From Corynebacterium tuberculostearicum SK141 (GTDB lineage Bacteria; Actinomycetota; Actinomycetes; Mycobacteriales; Mycobacteriaceae), in contig NZ_ACVP01000012.1 of NCBI RefSeq assembly GCF_000175635.1, forward strand, positions 233,571 to 297,570: a stretch of 64,000 bases of DNA, written 5' to 3'. The translations under genes and the position numbers were made by a program. The notes beneath the pieces are model-generated. The model was not told the DNA's origin. It saw only the letters and a program-made list of their open reading frames with translations, and searched no databases. Of the stretch, positions 9,098 through 18,522 are shown piece by piece. Within the stretch, counting starts at the first letter, position 1; every line of letters begins with the position of its first letter.

Positions 9098-10096
9098 ATG
9101 GTTAACGTTGCTGTGATGGGTGCTGGTTCTTGGGGAACTACCTTGGCTAAGGTCTTTGCGGATGCCGGAAATGATGTCCGCCTGTGGGCGCGCCGCGCGG
9201 AATTGGCGCAGGCCATCAACGAGACCCACACCAATCCGGACTATTTGCCGGATACCCGCCTGCCGGCCGCGGTGCGGGCCACCCATGATGATGTCGAAGC
9301 GCTGGCGCTTGCCGACGTCGTCGTGTTCGGCGTTCCCTCCCAAACCTTGCGCGCCAACGTGGAAAAGTGGGCGCCGCACCTGCCAGAGGACGCGACCCTG
9401 GTGTCTATTTCTAAAGGCGTAGAGACTGCCACGCTCAAGCGCATGAGCGAGGTCATTATGGATGCGGCGGGCGTGCCAGCAGACCGCGTGGCGGTACTGT
9501 CTGGCCCGAACTTGGCCAAGGAGATCGCTGCCGGCCAAGTGGCCGCCACGGTGATTGCCTGCTCCGATGAAGACCGCGCTCAGCGCGTGCAGGCTGCGGT
9601 CGCCGCGCCGTACCTGCGGCCCTACACCAATACCGATGTCATCGGCGCGGAAATCGGTGGCGCCTGCAAGAATGTCATCGCCTTGGCCTGTGGTATCGCC
9701 TCCGGCAAGGGGCTGGGCAATAACACCATGGCCACCATCATCACCCGCGGTCTGGCGGAGATTACCCGCCTGGGCGTGGAGCTGGGGGCGGATCCATTTA
9801 CCTTTTCCGGCCTGGCAGGCATGGGCGACTTGGTGGCAACGTGCACCTCGACATTGTCGCGCAACCGCACCTTTGGCTACCGCCTGGGCCAAGGTGGCAC
9901 GATTGAAGAGGCCAAGGCAGCCACCAATGGCCAGGTCGCGGAGGGCGTCTACTCCTGTGACTCCATCTATCGCCTCGCCCAGCAGGCCGGGGTAGAGATG
10001 CCTATCACGCACGCCGTTTATGGCGTGTGCTACGAGGGCGTGGCGGTAGAAGATATGATCATCGCTTTGATGGGTCGGTCCAAGAAGTCGGAGTAG
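9098..10096 (+). CDS. gpsA: NAD(P)-dependent glycerol-3-phosphate dehydrogenase
   Basis: GpsA has 332 residues and reduces dihydroxyacetone phosphate to sn-glycerol-3-phosphate for phospholipid synthesis. The nucleotide-binding [10 protein letters not shown] lies at residues 8-17, [12 protein letters not shown] near 135, and the catalytic Lys region [13 protein letters not shown] near 185. The start has TGGAGG with good spacing. ddl begins 22 bases downstream. Confidence 0.96.
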   Translation: MVNVAVMGAGSWGTTLAKVFADAGNDVRLWARRAELAQAINETHTNPDYLPDTRLPAAVRATHDDVEALALADVVVFGVPSQTLRANVEKWAPHLPEDATLVSISKGVETATLKRMSEVIMDAAGVPADRVAVLSGPNLAKEIAAGQVAATVIACSDEDRAQRVQAAVAAPYLRPYTNTDVIGAEIGGACKNVIALACGIASGKGLGNNTMATIITRGLAEITRLGVELGADPFTFSGLAGMGDLVATCTSTLSRNRTFGYRLGQGGTIEEAKAATNGQVAEGVYSCDSIYRLAQQAGVEMPITHAVYGVCYEGVAVEDMIIALMGRSKKSE

Positions 10097-10118
10097 GTCG
10101 AGGGTAAAATCTGCGGGC

Positions 10119-11180
10119 ATGACTGAAAAGACCCGCGTGGCCGTCATCTATGGCGGCCGTAGCACCGAGCACTCCGTATCCTGCGTATCCGCAGGTGCGA
10201 TCATGAACCACCTCGACCCAGAGAAATTCGAGGTGGTGCCCATCGGCATTACCCGTGAGGGCACGTGGACGCCTGGCACCACGGAGGGCTTAGAAATTGT
10301 CGATGGTGTCATGCCGGAGGTCAACCCAGGTGCGGAGCTGACCCTTTCTCTTGATCCCAATGCCAGGGGACAGTTCCACAACGTCACCGACGGCACGCTC
10401 TTCGCAGAGGTCGACGTGGTATTTCCCATTCTGCACGGCCCCTTTGGTGAGGACGGCACTATCCAAGGCCTCTTTGAGCTTTCCGGCTTGCCCTATGTAG
10501 GCCCAGGGGTATTGGCTTCCTCGGTGGGTATGGATAAGGAATTTACCAAGAAGGTGCTGGCGGCAGCAGACCTGCCCGTAGCGCCCGAGGTCATCCTCAA
10601 AGGCCGCACCGAGCTAAGCGAGGACGAAAAGCAGCGATTAGGCCTGCCCGTCTTTGTAAAGCCCGCCCGGGGCGGATCATCGATCGGCGTATCCAAGGTC
10701 AATAGCTGGGAGGAGTTCCCCGCAGCCGTCGACTTGGCGTTAGAAGATGATGAAAAGATCCTGGTGGAGCCAGAAATCGTAGGCCAAGAGGTAGAAATCG
10801 GTGTACTCCACTACGCCGATGGCACCTTGCTGGCCTCCGTCCCGGCGCTGCTCGCCGGTATCGATGATTCCGACGAGGGCTTTTATGGCTTCGACACCAA
10901 GTACCTCGACAATGTGGTCACCGCCGAAATCCCTGCGCCGTTCGCACCCGAGCTGACCGAAAAGCTACGCGACATGGCAATCCGCGCCTTCGAGGCCCTC
11001 AACTGTGAGGGCTTGTCTAGGGTCGACTTCTTCGTCACCGAGGAATCTGTGTACATCAACGAGATCAATACCCTGCCGGGCTTTACCCCGATCTCCATGT
11101 ACCCGCAGGTGCTCGCGGCCTCGGGCGTTGAGTACCCGGCGCTGCTCGAGGCGCTTATCGAGCAGGCCCTAGCCAAGTAG
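10119..11180 (+). CDS. ddl: D-alanine--D-alanine ligase
   Basis: The enzyme has 353 residues and joins two D-Ala for the peptidoglycan stem. It is an ATP-grasp enzyme: GGRSTEHSVSCVSA at about residues 11-24, the HGPFGEDGTIQG loop near 108-119, KPARGGSSIGVSKV near 180, and the metal site INEINTLPGFTPISMYP near 315-332. The short gap after gpsA points to one transcript. The next gene is convergent after only 13 bases. Confidence 0.96.
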   Translation: MTEKTRVAVIYGGRSTEHSVSCVSAGAIMNHLDPEKFEVVPIGITREGTWTPGTTEGLEIVDGVMPEVNPGAELTLSLDPNARGQFHNVTDGTLFAEVDVVFPILHGPFGEDGTIQGLFELSGLPYVGPGVLASSVGMDKEFTKKVLAAADLPVAPEVILKGRTELSEDEKQRLGLPVFVKPARGGSSIGVSKVNSWEEFPAAVDLALEDDEKILVEPEIVGQEVEIGVLHYADGTLLASVPALLAGIDDSDEGFYGFDTKYLDNVVTAEIPAPFAPELTEKLRDMAIRAFEALNCEGLSRVDFFVTEESVYINEINTLPGFTPISMYPQVLAASGVEYPALLEALIEQALAK

Positions 11181-11193
11181 GCCCAAGCGCTGC

Positions 11194-12093
11194 TTATTTT
11201 TCGGCCGTGTGCTCTGCGAGCACATCGCCAATTTCCACCAGTGCCGCCTGCGCGGCATCTTGTGGGGCGTGTAGCGCAAGGTAGTCCTCGCGGCCGAGGG
11301 CAAACCACGTGCCCGCGGTCGTGCCATGGGCCAAGGTGGTGTCCTCGAACCACGGAATATCGTTGACCTGTTGGAGCTTGACTCCGGCGCGATAGTTCTC
11401 CGGCTTGGCTACGCCGCATCGCGCAACGATGTCTTCGCGGCCTTCGGCACTCCATACATAGGTATTCTTATCCTCAACCTCGCGGCGGCTGTATCCCTCA
11501 GCCACCGAATCGGGCAGGGCCTTGTCTACTTCTGCGCACATCTGGTCATTCCCCGCCTTGAGAGCCTTAAGTGGCGCCTCGTGGGCAGTGGCAGGCTTTT
11601 CTTCGAGGGAAGAGAGGGCGTCGTTCAGCTCGCCCGGCTCTGCGTCAGTGGAGGCAGTGACCGCGACAACGGGGAAGCGCTGCGGCGCATACCAAGTGGT
11701 GAGGTTGGAGCCGGGGGTGGCATCGCGCACCTGGAACCACTGTTCGCCTTCTACGTCCTGGGTCTGGGAGTACTCGGTGTACTGGAAAGGCATATCTACG
11801 CCACAGCGCACGGTGACCTTATCCTCTGAGGTAGTGGCCCAGGCCGCGACGCCCGAAGGCACGGGCTCGGCAATATCGGCACGTGGCCTATCCATGACCT
11901 GATCCGGAAGGGCGTCGATAAAGCTGCGGCAGGCTTGCGAGTCTGCCTCCTTAGACTCCACGGGGGAGACCGCCACTGGTGCTTTGGCGACGTTATTGAA
12001 TACGTATTTTGCGCCGAAAAGGACCGCCAGAACCATCACTATGGACAACCCAAGTGAAATGAAGATCGCGGTGCGGTTAAATTGGGATGTCAT
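11194..12093 (-). CDS. DUF3515 membrane-anchored protein
   Basis: The protein has 299 residues with one N-terminal membrane segment (about residues 10-32), after which the rest lies outside the membrane. Two similar halves each contain CR/CG and RCGV(D/A)xPxxY motifs: VRCGVDMPFQYT and ARCGVAKPENYR. This marks a repeated DUF3515-like domain. The gene sits between ddl and thiL in mycobacteria as well (the Rv2980 position), so the linkage is old, but the function is unknown. Only 28 bp separate its start from divergent thiL. Confidence 0.8.
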   Translation of the reverse strand: MTSQFNRTAIFISLGLSIVMVLAVLFGAKYVFNNVAKAPVAVSPVESKEADSQACRSFIDALPDQVMDRPRADIAEPVPSGVAAWATTSEDKVTVRCGVDMPFQYTEYSQTQDVEGEQWFQVRDATPGSNLTTWYAPQRFPVVAVTASTDAEPGELNDALSSLEEKPATAHEAPLKALKAGNDQMCAEVDKALPDSVAEGYSRREVEDKNTYVWSAEGREDIVARCGVAKPENYRAGVKLQQVNDIPWFEDTTLAHGTTAGTWFALGREDYLALHAPQDAAQAALVEIGDVLAEHTAEK

Positions 12094-12121
12094 AAGGGCT
12101 CATAGTATCGAAAGGAAGCTG

Positions 12122-13078
12122 GTGAACTTAACTCAGACTCTCGCAGATGTGGGAGAACGCGCCGCCATCCGGGAAATTACCTCCGTGGCCTCCAGTAGGC
12201 TCAATGGAGACGATGCCGCGGTACTGCCCAGCGCGCCGCCGAATTCCCGCACCGTGGCGGCCACTGATTTGATGGTGGAGGGACGTCATTTCCTGCGCGA
12301 GTGGTCTACCCCGCGCGAGATTGGCAAGAAGGCCATCTTGCGCAATTTTGCCGATGTGGAAGCTATGGGTGCCCGTCCGGTTGCTGCCCTGCTTGCAATC
12401 GCCGCGCCAGGCGATACCCCGGTGCCCTTCGTACGTGGCATTGCCGAGGGAATTGCGGAACATAGCTCCTTCTATAACGCCGAGTTGGTAGGCGGCGACC
12501 TCACGAAGTCTGATCTCTTGGTCATCAATATCACGGCCGTAGGCTTCCTGGGCGGCAGCCTTCCCGCCTTGACTTTGGACGGGGCGCGGGCCGGCCAGCA
12601 GGTGGTAGCGCACGGCAAGATCGGCCACTCGGCCGCCGGCTTGGCCTTGTTGGAGCGCTTCGGCCGGAACCTTCCTGCAGGGCATGAGCACCTGCAGCCG
12701 CTTATCGACGCCCACTGTGCCCCCTGGCTCAACCCCGGCCGTGGCGTCATCGCCCGCGCCGCCGGGGTCACCGCCATGACCGATAACTCAGACGGTTTGA
12801 TTCAAGACTGCACGACGATGGCCGAGCATTCCTGCGTGCACATGGACTTGGATCCGCAGGCCTTGCAACCGGAAGAATTGCTGTGCCAAGCCGCGGATCT
12901 ACTCGACTGCGACCCGTGGGAATGGGTACTCAGCGGCGGCGAAGACCACACCCTCATCGGCACGACGGCAAAGGACGCCCCCTCCGGATTCCGAAAGATT
13001 GGCACCGTAACCCGCGGCTGCGGGGTTACGCTGGGAGGCACGACACCGAGCTATCAGAAAGGCTGGTTGAGCTTTTAA
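12122..13078 (+). CDS. thiL: Thiamine-monophosphate kinase
   Basis: ThiL has 318 residues and phosphorylates thiamine monophosphate to the active diphosphate. Typical family blocks are NGDDAAVL near residue 30, [23 protein letters not shown] near 80, [10 protein letters not shown] near 125, and AMTDNSDGL near 220, where Asp residues bind metal. GTG 12122 is chosen because AAAGGAAG precedes it; in-frame codons further upstream run into the divergent DUF3515 gene. ung starts two bases after the stop. Confidence 0.92.
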   Translation: MNLTQTLADVGERAAIREITSVASSRLNGDDAAVLPSAPPNSRTVAATDLMVEGRHFLREWSTPREIGKKAILRNFADVEAMGARPVAALLAIAAPGDTPVPFVRGIAEGIAEHSSFYNAELVGGDLTKSDLLVINITAVGFLGGSLPALTLDGARAGQQVVAHGKIGHSAAGLALLERFGRNLPAGHEHLQPLIDAHCAPWLNPGRGVIARAAGVTAMTDNSDGLIQDCTTMAEHSCVHMDLDPQALQPEELLCQAADLLDCDPWEWVLSGGEDHTLIGTTAKDAPSGFRKIGTVTRGCGVTLGGTTPSYQKGWLSF

Positions 13079-13080
13079 CC

Positions 13081-13719
13081 ATGCACCCCACCTACCACCC
13101 CTCTTGGGAGCCGATGCTGGCACCGGTAGTTGAAAAGCAATGGCCACAGATTTCTCACGCTCTTGAGGGGCAGGACTATTTGCCCCCGGCTGAGGATGTC
13201 TGCCGTGCGTTGCAGATGCCGCTGGATGAGGTCCGCGTGCTCATTGTGGGCCAAGACCCTTATCCCACCCCAGGACACGCCATGGGCATGGCCTTCTCCA
13301 CTCGCCCGGGTGTGAAACCGCCGCGTTCCTTGGTCAATATTTACCGCGAGCTGCACGATGATCTGGGTATCGACGGCCGGGAAGACGGGGACCTGAGCGC
13401 CTGGGCGGACCAGGGAGTGCTGTTGCTTAACAGGGTGCTTACCGTAGCCCCAGGCCAGGCTGGATCGCACCGCCGCATCGGCTGGGAAGAGATTACCGAG
13501 GCTGCCATTCGCGCGCTCAACCGCAGCCCCATGGTCGCGATTCTCTGGGGCCGGGATGCGCAAGCATGTGAGCGCTTTCTTCCCGACGTCCCCTGTATCA
13601 AGTCCCCACATCCCTCGCCGCTATCTGCCAGCCGCGGCTTCTTTGGTTCCCAGCCCTTTTCCCGGGCAAACGCCCTTTTGCGGGACCAAGGCGCACAGGA
13701 AATAGACTGGCGCTTGTAA
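13081..13719 (+). CDS. ung: Uracil-DNA glycosylase, family 1
   Basis: Ung has 212 residues and removes uracil from DNA. The catalytic water-activating motif [14 protein letters not shown] lies near residue 57, [10 protein letters not shown] near 118, and the minor-groove loop [21 protein letters not shown] near 180. A longer in-frame extension upstream lies inside thiL and is rejected. It is tightly coupled to thiL and followed by the DAK2 gene after 10 bases. Confidence 0.95.
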   Translation: MHPTYHPSWEPMLAPVVEKQWPQISHALEGQDYLPPAEDVCRALQMPLDEVRVLIVGQDPYPTPGHAMGMAFSTRPGVKPPRSLVNIYRELHDDLGIDGREDGDLSAWADQGVLLLNRVLTVAPGQAGSHRRIGWEEITEAAIRALNRSPMVAILWGRDAQACERFLPDVPCIKSPHPSPLSASRGFFGSQPFSRANALLRDQGAQEIDWRL

Positions 13720-13729
13720 ACTGTTGCGC

Positions 13730-15073
13730 ATGTCCTACCCCAGCACGCTGGATTCCCACGGAATGCGCAATTGGGCCACCCGCGCCGTGGGGGAACTAGC
13801 CCATCGCCGCGATGAGATCAACGCGCTCAATGTTTTTCCTGTACCGGATTCCGATACGGGCTCGAATATGGCGCACACCATGGAGGCAGCGGTTGCGGAG
13901 CTCGACAACGGTGGCGATGTCGCCGATTCACTCGCGCTCGGGGCGGTGCGTGGTGCCCGCGGAAACTCGGGAATGGTGTTGTCGCAGGTTCTGCGCGGCG
14001 TGGCCGAGTCAACGGTGGACTCAGTTATCGACGGTGTCGTCTTTGTCCGTTCCCTCAAGCAGGCCGTGGAGCTGGTGGACCGGGCTATCGCCGAGCCGGT
14101 GGAAGGAACAGTTATTACGGTTTTGAAGGCAGCAGCCGAGGCTGCCGACGACGCTCAAGCGCAGTCAGGCGCAACCTTGCACAGTATTGTCAGCGCCGCA
14201 ATCACTGCCGCGCGAATGGCCCTCGAGCGCACTCCTTCGCAATTACCAGCCCTGCGCGAGGCAGGAGTGGTGGATGCTGGCGGCGCCGGCCTCGTCATCC
14301 TTTTAGAGTCTCTCCTCGCAGAAATTGAAGGCTCGGCCGGACACACAGGCCTGCCTGAACCGGAGCCGGAAACTGAACTGGAAGTTGTCTTTTTCTTTGC
14401 GGGAGATATAGACACGCTCCAGGCAGCAATCGAACCGTTGGGAGACAGCCTCGTTATCGCTCGGGCCACCGAGGACAGCGCTAATGTACATATCCACTCC
14501 CGGCAGGCAGGCAAAGTCATTGAAACCGCCTTTGGTACAGGAAAGGTAACCAACCTCCACCTGGAGGTGTTGCCTCCTCACACCGAACCTGCCTCCGAAG
14601 AGCCGATTTCTCGTAGAGTGTTTGCCGCTGCACCAGCCGGGCCCATCAGCGATCTTCTGGCATCTGCGGGGGTTAGCGTTGTGTCTCCGGATGATCCCAT
14701 TGCGGCTAAAGACGAGGACATCGTTCTTGCTACCGGCGTGAGTTCGCAGACCGCTGCTGGGCGAGTAGTGCCCGCGCAATCTCTGGCTGCAGCCTTAGCC
14801 GCGATCTCCGTCTATGAACCGGATAACCCAGATACTGGTGCCGTCGTTGCTGCCATGCGTGATGCTGCCAAGTCCATGCGGGTGGCTTACCCGAGCCAGG
14901 AAACCCCGCAATCAATCATTGCCACTTGCCGCGATCTCTTAGCAGAAGGCGGTGAGCAGATCACAGTCTTAAGCGCCCTTGACCTAGACCAGGAGGACCT
15001 AGCTCAACAGCTTCGCGTGGACGTTATGGCACTGAAAGTACCGGATATCGCAACCGAAATCGGAGTGGAATAG
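13730..15073 (+). CDS. DAK2/DhaL-domain protein (FakA-like)
   Basis: The protein has 447 residues. The N-terminal DhaL-type domain shows NVFPVPDSDTGSNM (about residues 34-47), where the Asp residues bind Mg-ATP in dihydroxyacetone and fatty acid kinases, and GARGNSGMVLSQVLRG (about 80-95). A degenerate DegV-like middle region and a C-terminal domain follow. Firmicute FakA (YloV) has the same parts and is also next to recG, but it is longer (about 550 residues). No fakB-type partner is seen in the window, so a fatty acid kinase role is only an inference. Confidence 0.8.
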   Translation: MSYPSTLDSHGMRNWATRAVGELAHRRDEINALNVFPVPDSDTGSNMAHTMEAAVAELDNGGDVADSLALGAVRGARGNSGMVLSQVLRGVAESTVDSVIDGVVFVRSLKQAVELVDRAIAEPVEGTVITVLKAAAEAADDAQAQSGATLHSIVSAAITAARMALERTPSQLPALREAGVVDAGGAGLVILLESLLAEIEGSAGHTGLPEPEPETELEVVFFFAGDIDTLQAAIEPLGDSLVIARATEDSANVHIHSRQAGKVIETAFGTGKVTNLHLEVLPPHTEPASEEPISRRVFAAAPAGPISDLLASAGVSVVSPDDPIAAKDEDIVLATGVSSQTAAGRVVPAQSLAAALAAISVYEPDNPDTGAVVAAMRDAAKSMRVAYPSQETPQSIIATCRDLLAEGGEQITVLSALDLDQEDLAQQLRVDVMALKVPDIATEIGVE

Positions 15074-15075
15074 CA

Positions 15076-17208
15076 ATGCTCGGCTGGCAGGACAATCGCC
15101 CTTTGACAGAGGTGCTTGCGGCGAAAGACGCCGCGAAGATTACCAAAGCACTGGGGTATGAGACCTGCGGCGAGCTCTTAGCTCACTATCCGCGAGACTA
15201 TATCCGCCACAACAAGGACGTCGGACTAGGAGATGCTGCGGAGGGCGATATCGTCACGGTTACCGGAACTATTACCGGATTCACCCGCCACGACTCGGGC
15301 AAGACCACCATCATCAATGTGCAGCTCGATGGCAGCATCATTGCGACTTTTTTCAATGCCAATTACGTGATGCGGATGTTGCACCGCGGACAGCGCGTCA
15401 TGATGAGCGGCAAGCTCAAATTCTTCCGCAACCAACCTCAATTACAGCAGCCGGACTTCGTAGAGATCGATGCGTTCGGCCGCCCCGATGGCGAACTGGA
15501 TGATTACCGCCAGCCAGCGGCCGAATCCGGCAAGAAGCACCGCCCAAAGGCCACCGGCTCGCTGCGGAACCTGTCGCAGTTTGGCAGGCTCGACCAGCTC
15601 CTCTTGGAACGTGAATGGATACCGGTGTACCCGGCCACGTCCAAGGTGACCTCGTGGTACATCATGGGCGCTATCCACTACGTCTTATCTAAGACCCCGC
15701 CGATTGAGGAACCGCTGGATTATCAGATGATCATCAGCCTCGATAAGGCAGTGCGGGAAATCCATGAGCCGGGGGAGGCAGGCCCGTACCGTGCGATTCA
15801 GCGGCTGAAGTACAACGAGGCTTTGTCTATTGGTTTGGTGATGGCATTACGCCAGCGAGATGCCGAAGCCCGCACCGCTTCTACCATGCCAGCTACCTTA
15901 GGCGGCTATCGCGAAGAATTGGTGAGCCATCTGCCCTTTGATCTGACTGAAGGGCAGCGGCGCGTCATCAGCGAGATTGAAGACGATCTGGCTCGTCCGC
16001 TGCCCATGATGCGCTTGCTGCAAGGTGAGGTTGGCTCTGGCAAAACCATGGTGGCTACCTGCGCTATGCTGCAGGCTGTTGACGCAGGAACGCAGGCCGC
16101 GCTGTTGGCGCCTACGGAAGTGCTCGCCTCCCAACACGCTGCCTCCATCGGGACCTCGGTTCCCGAAGGGGTCAAGGTGGTACTCCTGACCGGCTCCATG
16201 CGTACGGCGGACAAGCGGCAGGCATTATTGGATATTGTCTCCGGTGACGCGGACATCGTCATTGGAACCCATGCGATTATCCAAGACAGCGTGGAGTTCT
16301 TTAACCTGGGATTGGTCGTCGTGGATGAGCAACACCGGTTTGGTGTAGAGCAGCGCGATAGCCTGCGGTTAAAGGCGCGTGAGGGACTTAGCCCCCACGT
16401 GCTGGTGATGACAGCAACGCCGATTCCGCGCACCATTGCGATGACCGTCTTTGGCGACCTCGCCGTATCAACGCTGACCGAGCTGCCCGGTGGTCGCAAA
16501 CCTATTCAGTCAGCAGTGGTGGCCGAGTGGCGGCCGACCTGGGTGCTGCGCGCACTCGAGCGGATACGCGAGGAGGTTGCCCACGGCCATCAGGCCTATA
16601 TCGTTTGCCCGCGCATTGAAGGCAAAGGCGGAGTTCTAGAGCTTGCACAGCAGTTAGAAAACGGTCCCTTCAAGGGACTACGGATCGCCATTTTGCATGG
16701 GAAGATGCCCAATAAAGACGAGGTAATGACGTCATTTGCCAGGGGAGAGATCGATATCCTGGTCTCTACCACGGTCATTGAGGTGGGCGTGGATGTTCCC
16801 AATGCCACGGTGATGCTCATCCGCGAGTCCGAGCATTTCGGCGTTTCCCAGTTGCACCAGTTGCGTGGGCGTGTGGGACGAGGCGGCAATGCCTCCGTCT
16901 GCCTTTTGCACACGACGGCAGCCGATAACACTCCGTCCTTCCGTCGTATCACTCAGATCGCCCAAACGTCCTCGGGTTTTGAACTGGCCGAGCTTGATTT
17001 GCGCCAACGCCAAGAGGGCGACATCTTGGGCACCATGCAGTCCGGAACGCACCGCACCTTGCGGCTACTGAACTTGGCGGATGACCAAGACATTGTGGAG
17101 CGCACCCACACGGATGCGCGCGCCATGGTGTTGCGCAATCCCGAGCTGGCTGAGGAACTCACGCGCAATTTGAGCGAAAGCGAACAGGAATACTTGGAGA
17201 AGAACTAA
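15076..17208 (+). CDS. recG: ATP-dependent DNA helicase RecG
   Basis: RecG has 710 residues and remodels stalled replication forks and Holliday junctions. An OB-type wedge domain lies in about residues 50-135. The Walker A motif GEVGSGKT is at 317-324, the DEQH box at 417-420, MTATPIPRTIAM near 446, and the late helicase motif QLRGRVGRGG near 595. The start ATG lies two bases after the previous stop, so translation is probably coupled. Confidence 0.97.
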   Translation: MLGWQDNRPLTEVLAAKDAAKITKALGYETCGELLAHYPRDYIRHNKDVGLGDAAEGDIVTVTGTITGFTRHDSGKTTIINVQLDGSIIATFFNANYVMRMLHRGQRVMMSGKLKFFRNQPQLQQPDFVEIDAFGRPDGELDDYRQPAAESGKKHRPKATGSLRNLSQFGRLDQLLLEREWIPVYPATSKVTSWYIMGAIHYVLSKTPPIEEPLDYQMIISLDKAVREIHEPGEAGPYRAIQRLKYNEALSIGLVMALRQRDAEARTASTMPATLGGYREELVSHLPFDLTEGQRRVISEIEDDLARPLPMMRLLQGEVGSGKTMVATCAMLQAVDAGTQAALLAPTEVLASQHAASIGTSVPEGVKVVLLTGSMRTADKRQALLDIVSGDADIVIGTHAIIQDSVEFFNLGLVVVDEQHRFGVEQRDSLRLKAREGLSPHVLVMTATPIPRTIAMTVFGDLAVSTLTELPGGRKPIQSAVVAEWRPTWVLRALERIREEVAHGHQAYIVCPRIEGKGGVLELAQQLENGPFKGLRIAILHGKMPNKDEVMTSFARGEIDILVSTTVIEVGVDVPNATVMLIRESEHFGVSQLHQLRGRVGRGGNASVCLLHTTAADNTPSFRRITQIAQTSSGFELAELDLRQRQEGDILGTMQSGTHRTLRLLNLADDQDIVERTHTDARAMVLRNPELAEELTRNLSESEQEYLEKN

Positions 17209-17227
17209 GACGGGTTAACCTAGAAGC

Positions 17228-17440
17228 ATGAAAATTTACGCCCCCTTCGCGGGCATCGTCCGCTGCCATGTGAATGTGGGAGACACTGTTGATACCGGAG
17301 TACCGCTTGCGACCGTTGAAGCCACGAAGCTCGAGGCTCCCGTAGAAAGCCCGGGACCAGGAAAGGTCCACCGTATTGTGGTCTCTGACTTTAGTGACGT
17401 GGTGGGCGGAGACCTTTTGATGGAGATTGGAGAAGCATAA
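17228..17440 (+). CDS. Stand-alone biotinyl/lipoyl-type carrier domain
   Basis: The protein has 70 residues and is nearly all one biotinyl-lipoyl hammerhead. The attachment hairpin reads VEATKLEAPV, with the acceptor Lys at residue 38, in place of the usual EAMKM. The flanking Gly-rich turns (VGDTVDTG, GPGKV) are normal. In mycobacteria the pyruvate carboxylase gene, which ends in such a domain, lies between recG and rsmD, so this may be a remnant or specialised relative. No carboxylase partner is present nearby. It abuts rsmD directly. Confidence 0.75.
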   Translation: MKIYAPFAGIVRCHVNVGDTVDTGVPLATVEATKLEAPVESPGPGKVHRIVVSDFSDVVGGDLLMEIGEA

Positions 17441-18022
17441 ATGACGCGCATTATTGCCGGCGAAGCCCGCGGACGCACCATTAAAGTGCCTGCAGAAGGA
17501 ACTCGGCCTACCGCAGACCGCGCCCGCGAAGGGCTGTTTTCGTCCCTCACTGCACGGTGGGGCTTTGCTGGATCTTCGGTGCTCGATCTTTTTGCTGGCT
17601 CTGGTGCCCTGGGCCTAGAGGCGGCGAGCCGAGGGGCAGAGGAAGCAGTACTGGTGGAATCTTCGGCCGATGCAGTGAAAATCATCCGGCACAACATGGG
17701 CGTCGTCAAGCATCCCGGCGTGCGCGTGCAAGAGATGAAGGTAGGCACCTACCTGGCTAGTGCCCCGCGCAAACACTTTGACCTGGTGCTTGCGGACCCG
17801 CCCTATGCTTTTGATGAGGTGGATGCACTCATTGCTGCCATCGAACCGGTGCTTACTGATCACGCAATGGTAGTAATTGAGCGCCACGTCGATTCCGCGG
17901 ATACGGTGTGGCCTGCTGGTTTTGAGCCCACCGGCCAGAAGCTGAAGAAGCGCACCTTTGGCATCGCACGTATGGATATGGCGGTTTATACCCGTCCCGG
18001 CAGCGAGGACGCCGAAGACTAA
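17441..18022 (+). CDS. rsmD: 16S rRNA (guanine966-N2)-methyltransferase
   Basis: RsmD has 193 residues and methylates G966 of 16S rRNA using S-adenosylmethionine. It starts with MTRIIAGEARGRTIKVP, the SAM-binding motif I is LDLFAGSGALGLEAASRG (about residues 47-64), and the catalytic LADPPYAFDEV lies near 115. The ATG directly follows the carrier-protein stop. coaD follows 26 bases later. Confidence 0.95.
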   Translation: MTRIIAGEARGRTIKVPAEGTRPTADRAREGLFSSLTARWGFAGSSVLDLFAGSGALGLEAASRGAEEAVLVESSADAVKIIRHNMGVVKHPGVRVQEMKVGTYLASAPRKHFDLVLADPPYAFDEVDALIAAIEPVLTDHAMVVIERHVDSADTVWPAGFEPTGQKLKKRTFGIARMDMAVYTRPGSEDAED

Positions 18023-18048
18023 ACCCCTGAAAAGAAAGCGAAAGTAGC

Positions 18049-18522
18049 ATGACTAAGGCCGTCTGCCCTGGATCCTTCGACCCCGTCACCTTAGGTCACG
18101 TCGATATCATCAATCGCGCTAACCAGATGTTTGATGAGGTCACCGTGTTGGTAACCGGTAATCCCGACAAGCCCTCAGGGCTCTTTAGCGTGGAGGAACG
18201 CATGGAACTTATCCGCCAGAGCGTGGATTCTTCCATCAAGGTGGATTATTGCTCCGGGCTGTTGGTGGACTACACCACGGAGCATGGGGCAGACGTCCTA
18301 GTGAAGGGACTGCGTAGCTCTCTGGATTATGAATATGAGCTGCCCATGGCGCAGATGAACCGGCGCCTTTCGGGAATCGATACTGTCTTCCTACTCACGG
18401 ACGAGAAGTACGGCTATATCAGTTCCTCGTTGTGTAAGCAGGTAGCAAAGTTTGGCGGTGACGTAACGGGTATGTTCCCCGAATCCGTAGGCCGTGCGGT
18501 AAAGGAGAAATACCGGCAGTGA
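18049..18522 (+). CDS. coaD: Pantetheine-phosphate adenylyltransferase
   Basis: CoaD has 157 residues and makes dephospho-CoA from 4'-phosphopantetheine. The nucleotidyltransferase motif CPGSFDPVTLGHVDII lies at residues 5-20, with the HxGH element replaced by the usual TxGH of this family. VKGLRSSLDYEYE lies near 85-97 and the SSSL loop near 125. RsmD-CoaD pairing is common in bacteria. Its stop overlaps the start of the next gene. Confidence 0.96.
   Translation: MTKAVCPGSFDPVTLGHVDIINRANQMFDEVTVLVTGNPDKPSGLFSVEERMELIRQSVDSSIKVDYCSGLLVDYTTEHGADVLVKGLRSSLDYEYELPMAQMNRRLSGIDTVFLLTDEKYGYISSSLCKQVAKFGGDVTGMFPESVGRAVKEKYRQ

Noticed and set aside
9068..10147. 359-codon antisense frame over gpsA
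   Set aside because: It lies entirely opposite a clear gpsA gene and is explained by GC-rich third positions.
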